DNA from: Desulfomicrobium macestii
Lineage (GTDB): Bacteria; Desulfobacterota; Desulfovibrionia; Desulfovibrionales; Desulfomicrobiaceae
NCBI RefSeq assembly: GCF_014873765.1
Contig: NZ_JADBGG010000002.1
Span: 186,001-250,000 of the forward strand
Direction: 5' to 3'
DNA length: 64,000 nucleotides
Positions 60,791 to 64,000 of the stretch are shown here, piece by piece; positions within the stretch are counted from its first letter, which is position 1; every line of letters starts with the position of its first letter. The notes under the pieces were generated by a model. The model had not been told where the DNA came from. It did not search any database and saw only the letters and a program-made list of their open reading frames with translations. Both the position numbers and the translations under genes were made by a program.

Positions 60791-62758
60791 ATGCGATCTC
60801 GGAATCTCGAAAAATGGACCGTGGAACGTTCTGTGGAACTCTACGGCGTGGACAACTGGGGCGGGGGATATTTCAAGATCACCCCCGACGGCAAGCTCGG
60901 CATAACGCCCTTTCCGGGCAAGGGTGTCTGCGTGCCCATTCCCTCCATCATAAGCGGCCTGCAGGAACGAGGTCTGGGACTGCCGGTGCTGCTTCGGATC
61001 GAGAATCTGCTCGATGCGCAGATTTCCCTGCTTCACGATTCTTTTGCCTCGGCCATCAAGACCCTGCAATACAACGGCGAATTTCGCGGCGTGTATCCGG
61101 TCAAGGTCAATCAGCAGCAGCAGGTTCTCGAAGAGATCGCCAAGGTCGGCAATCGCTACAACCACGGCTACGAGGTCGGCAGCAAGGCCGAATTGATCGC
61201 GGCCCTGTCTTTCCTGAAAAATCCCAAGGCCTGTCTGGTCTGCAACGGCTACAAGGACCGGGATTACATCGATCTGGCCCTCTACGCCTGCAAGATGGGT
61301 TTTCTGTGCTTCCTGGTTCTTGAAATGCCAAGCGAACTGCCGCTTATCATGGATCGGGCCAAGGCGCTCGGCATCAAGCCGCGCATCGGCGTGCGCATCA
61401 AGGTCTCGACCCAGGCGGGCGGACACTGGGCAGAGTCGGCCGGGGACCTGTCCATCTTCGGCCTGTCCACGGCCGAGGTCGTGGATGTGCTCGACCTGCT
61501 GCGCGGACAGTCCATGCTCGATTGCGTGCAGCTCCTGCATTTTCATCTCGGTTCGCAGATTCCCAACATCCGCGACATCCGAACAGCCGTGCACGAAGCC
61601 ACGCGCATGTACGCGGAGCTGGCCAAGGAAGGCTGCGCCATGGGCTATCTGGACCTGGGCGGCGGCCTGGCCGTTGACTACGACGGCTCCCACACCAATT
61701 ACGCCAGCAGCCGCAACTATTCCCTGGAGGAATACTGCACGGACATCGTCGAGTCGGTCATGGCCACGGTGGACGAGCAGGATCTGCCGCATCCGCACAT
61801 CATCACCGAGTCCGGCCGGGCCACGGTGGCCTATTATTCGGTTCTGCTGTTCAATGTGCTGGACGTCAGCCGCCTGGAAGACCGCACCGTGCCCCAGGCC
61901 CTGGACGAGGACGACCCCGAGGCCATCCACAACCTGCTGGAAGTGTACAACTCCCTGTCGCTCAAGAATCTTCAGGAATGCTACAACGACGCCATCTACT
62001 ACCGCGACCAGATGCGTCAGCTCTTCCGCCTGGGCCAGTGCAGCCTGCGTCAGCGCGCCATGAGCGACACCATCTTCTGGGCCGTGATCCGCAATATCGC
62101 CGAGAAACTGCCCGAGATGAAGAATCCGCCTTCCGCCCTGAAGGACGTGGATTTGGCCCTGGCCAGCATCTATTACTGCAACATGAGCGTGTTTCAGTCC
62201 CTGCCCGACGCCTGGGCCATCGGACATCTCTTCCCGATCATGCCCGTGCACCGGCTCGACGAGTGTCCCGAAGAGCAGGCCATCCTGGCCGACATCACCT
62301 GCGACAGCGACGGCAAGCTGGACAGCTTCATCGACATTCACGGCGTCAAGCGCGTGCTGGAGCTGCATTCGGTCAAGTCTTGCGAGCCCTACTATCTGGG
62401 CGCGTTTCTGGTCGGGGCCTATCAGGAGACCCTGGGCGACCTGCACAATCTCTTCGGCGACACCAACGTGGTCAGCGTGCGCATCAATGAAGACGGCACC
62501 TACGACTTCATCCGCGAGCTTGAGGGCGACAGTGTTGCCGACGTGCTTTCCTATGTGGAATTTGAACCCAAGCAGGTTCTGGAGAATTTCCGCAAGGTGG
62601 CGGAGCAGGGGGTGCGCACGGGCAAGATCAGCCCCCAGGAGCGCTTTATGATCATGCGTGCCTACGAACGGGGCATGCGCGGGTACACCTATTTGAACGT
62701 GGGGCGGGATTGCGAAAATCCCGATGCCTGCAGCGGCGGGTTGTCGAGCGGGTTGTAA
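60791..62758 (+). CDS. speA: Biosynthetic arginine decarboxylase
   Basis: A 655-aa PLP enzyme of the SpeA type converting arginine to agmatine, the first step of polyamine synthesis. Visible are the N-terminal DNWGGGYFKI, the PLP-lysine segment YPVKVNQQQQVLEEI, HFHLGSQIPN, LDLGGGLAVDYDGS, the ESGRATVA motif and the C-terminal SCEPYYLGAFLVGAYQE. GGAGG lies upstream of the ATG at 60791. Length fits E. coli SpeA (about 658). It is followed by carboxynorspermidine synthase 34 bp later, forming a polyamine operon. Confidence 0.95.
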   Translation: MRSRNLEKWTVERSVELYGVDNWGGGYFKITPDGKLGITPFPGKGVCVPIPSIISGLQERGLGLPVLLRIENLLDAQISLLHDSFASAIKTLQYNGEFRGVYPVKVNQQQQVLEEIAKVGNRYNHGYEVGSKAELIAALSFLKNPKACLVCNGYKDRDYIDLALYACKMGFLCFLVLEMPSELPLIMDRAKALGIKPRIGVRIKVSTQAGGHWAESAGDLSIFGLSTAEVVDVLDLLRGQSMLDCVQLLHFHLGSQIPNIRDIRTAVHEATRMYAELAKEGCAMGYLDLGGGLAVDYDGSHTNYASSRNYSLEEYCTDIVESVMATVDEQDLPHPHIITESGRATVAYYSVLLFNVLDVSRLEDRTVPQALDEDDPEAIHNLLEVYNSLSLKNLQECYNDAIYYRDQMRQLFRLGQCSLRQRAMSDTIFWAVIRNIAEKLPEMKNPPSALKDVDLALASIYYCNMSVFQSLPDAWAIGHLFPIMPVHRLDECPEEQAILADITCDSDGKLDSFIDIHGVKRVLELHSVKSCEPYYLGAFLVGAYQETLGDLHNLFGDTNVVSVRINEDGTYDFIRELEGDSVADVLSYVEFEPKQVLENFRKVAEQGVRTGKISPQERFMIMRAYERGMRGYTYLNVGRDCENPDACSGGLSSGL

Positions 62759-62792
62759 TCTGAAACATTCCTTACCTGAAAGGAGGATCGCC

Positions 62793-63982
<1,190 letters not shown>

Positions 63983-63983
<1 letters not shown>

Positions 63984-64000
63984 TGGACGGACGCACTTCG
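63983..64000 (+). CDS. Probable start of the next polyamine gene (partial)
   Basis: ATG at 63983-63985 overlaps the preceding stop by one base (TGATG) and stays open for five more codons to the window end. By operon context it may be carboxynorspermidine decarboxylase (nspC); only MDGRT plus one partial codon is visible, so identity is a guess. Confidence 0.35.

Overview
The window looks like chromosome of an anaerobic, sulfate-reducing deltaproteobacterium (Desulfobacterota), probably Desulfovibrionales and close to Desulfomicrobium. Reasons: high GC, CXXCH cytochromes, a molybdopterin oxidoreductase with rhodaneses, heterodisulfide-reductase (Hdr) type electron-transfer genes, a tungsten aldehyde oxidoreductase with a tungstate ABC transporter, glycyl-radical enzyme genes, and at least one selenoprotein read through an in-frame UGA. 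The genus is inference. I found no rRNA, tRNA, CRISPR array or complete insertion sequence.

Layout. 1-1645: glycyl-radical enzyme (HypD-like, cut by the window edge) and its activase, minus strand. 1.7-2.3 kb: RRM RNA-binding protein with promoter, leader and terminator. 2.7-8.5 kb: tripartite RND efflux operon (outer-membrane lipoprotein, adaptor, pump) ending in a 35-aa membrane peptide. 8.6-11.2 kb: ptb-buk and a hemerythrin-like protein. 11.3-16.1 kb: MFS exporter, small cytochrome c, tungstate transporter wtpABC. 16.1-18.2 kb: hotdog thioesterase and an aspartate:alanine-exchanger-type membrane protein.

18.4-31.5 kb is the most unusual part. A sigma-54 response regulator broken by a frameshift is divergent from an operon that encodes, in order, a lone IS3-OrfA-like HTH protein, HdrA, MvhD, an FrhB-like Fe-S flavoprotein, a 1142-aa tandem HdrA-HdrA fusion with an inserted receiver-like domain, HdrC, HdrB, a double universal stress protein and an HdrD-like Fe-S protein with a predicted selenocysteine followed by a good SECIS hairpin. 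This looks like a cytoplasmic electron-bifurcating or electron-confurcating Hdr complex with a signalling-derived domain built into it.

31.6-39.4 kb: a PAS/sigma-54 activator is divergent from a periplasmic sulfur-redox operon (cytochrome c, PhsA/PsrA-type molybdoenzyme, 4-cluster ferredoxin subunit, cytochrome b, triple-rhodanese lipoprotein, and a second rhodanese with an in-frame UGA where paralogous domains have Cys). A sigma-54 promoter with correct GG-N10-GC spacing precedes the operon. 39.4-46.6 kb: hybrid histidine kinase, EamA transporter, an inverted array of 10-bp repeats, and ydbH-ynbE-ydbL (AsmA-like lipid transport). 46.9-56.7 kb: minus-strand signalling cluster (periplasmic-sensor PAS kinase, HD-GYP response regulator, FIST protein, PAS/GAF/GGDEF/EAL protein, UPF0280). 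57-59.1 kb: tungsten aldehyde:ferredoxin oxidoreductase with a candidate sigma-54 promoter and a large palindrome. 59.1-60.0 kb: AT-rich islet with one orphan gene. 60.0-64 kb: mntP, then a polyamine operon (arginine decarboxylase, carboxynorspermidine synthase, and apparently the first codons of the next gene).
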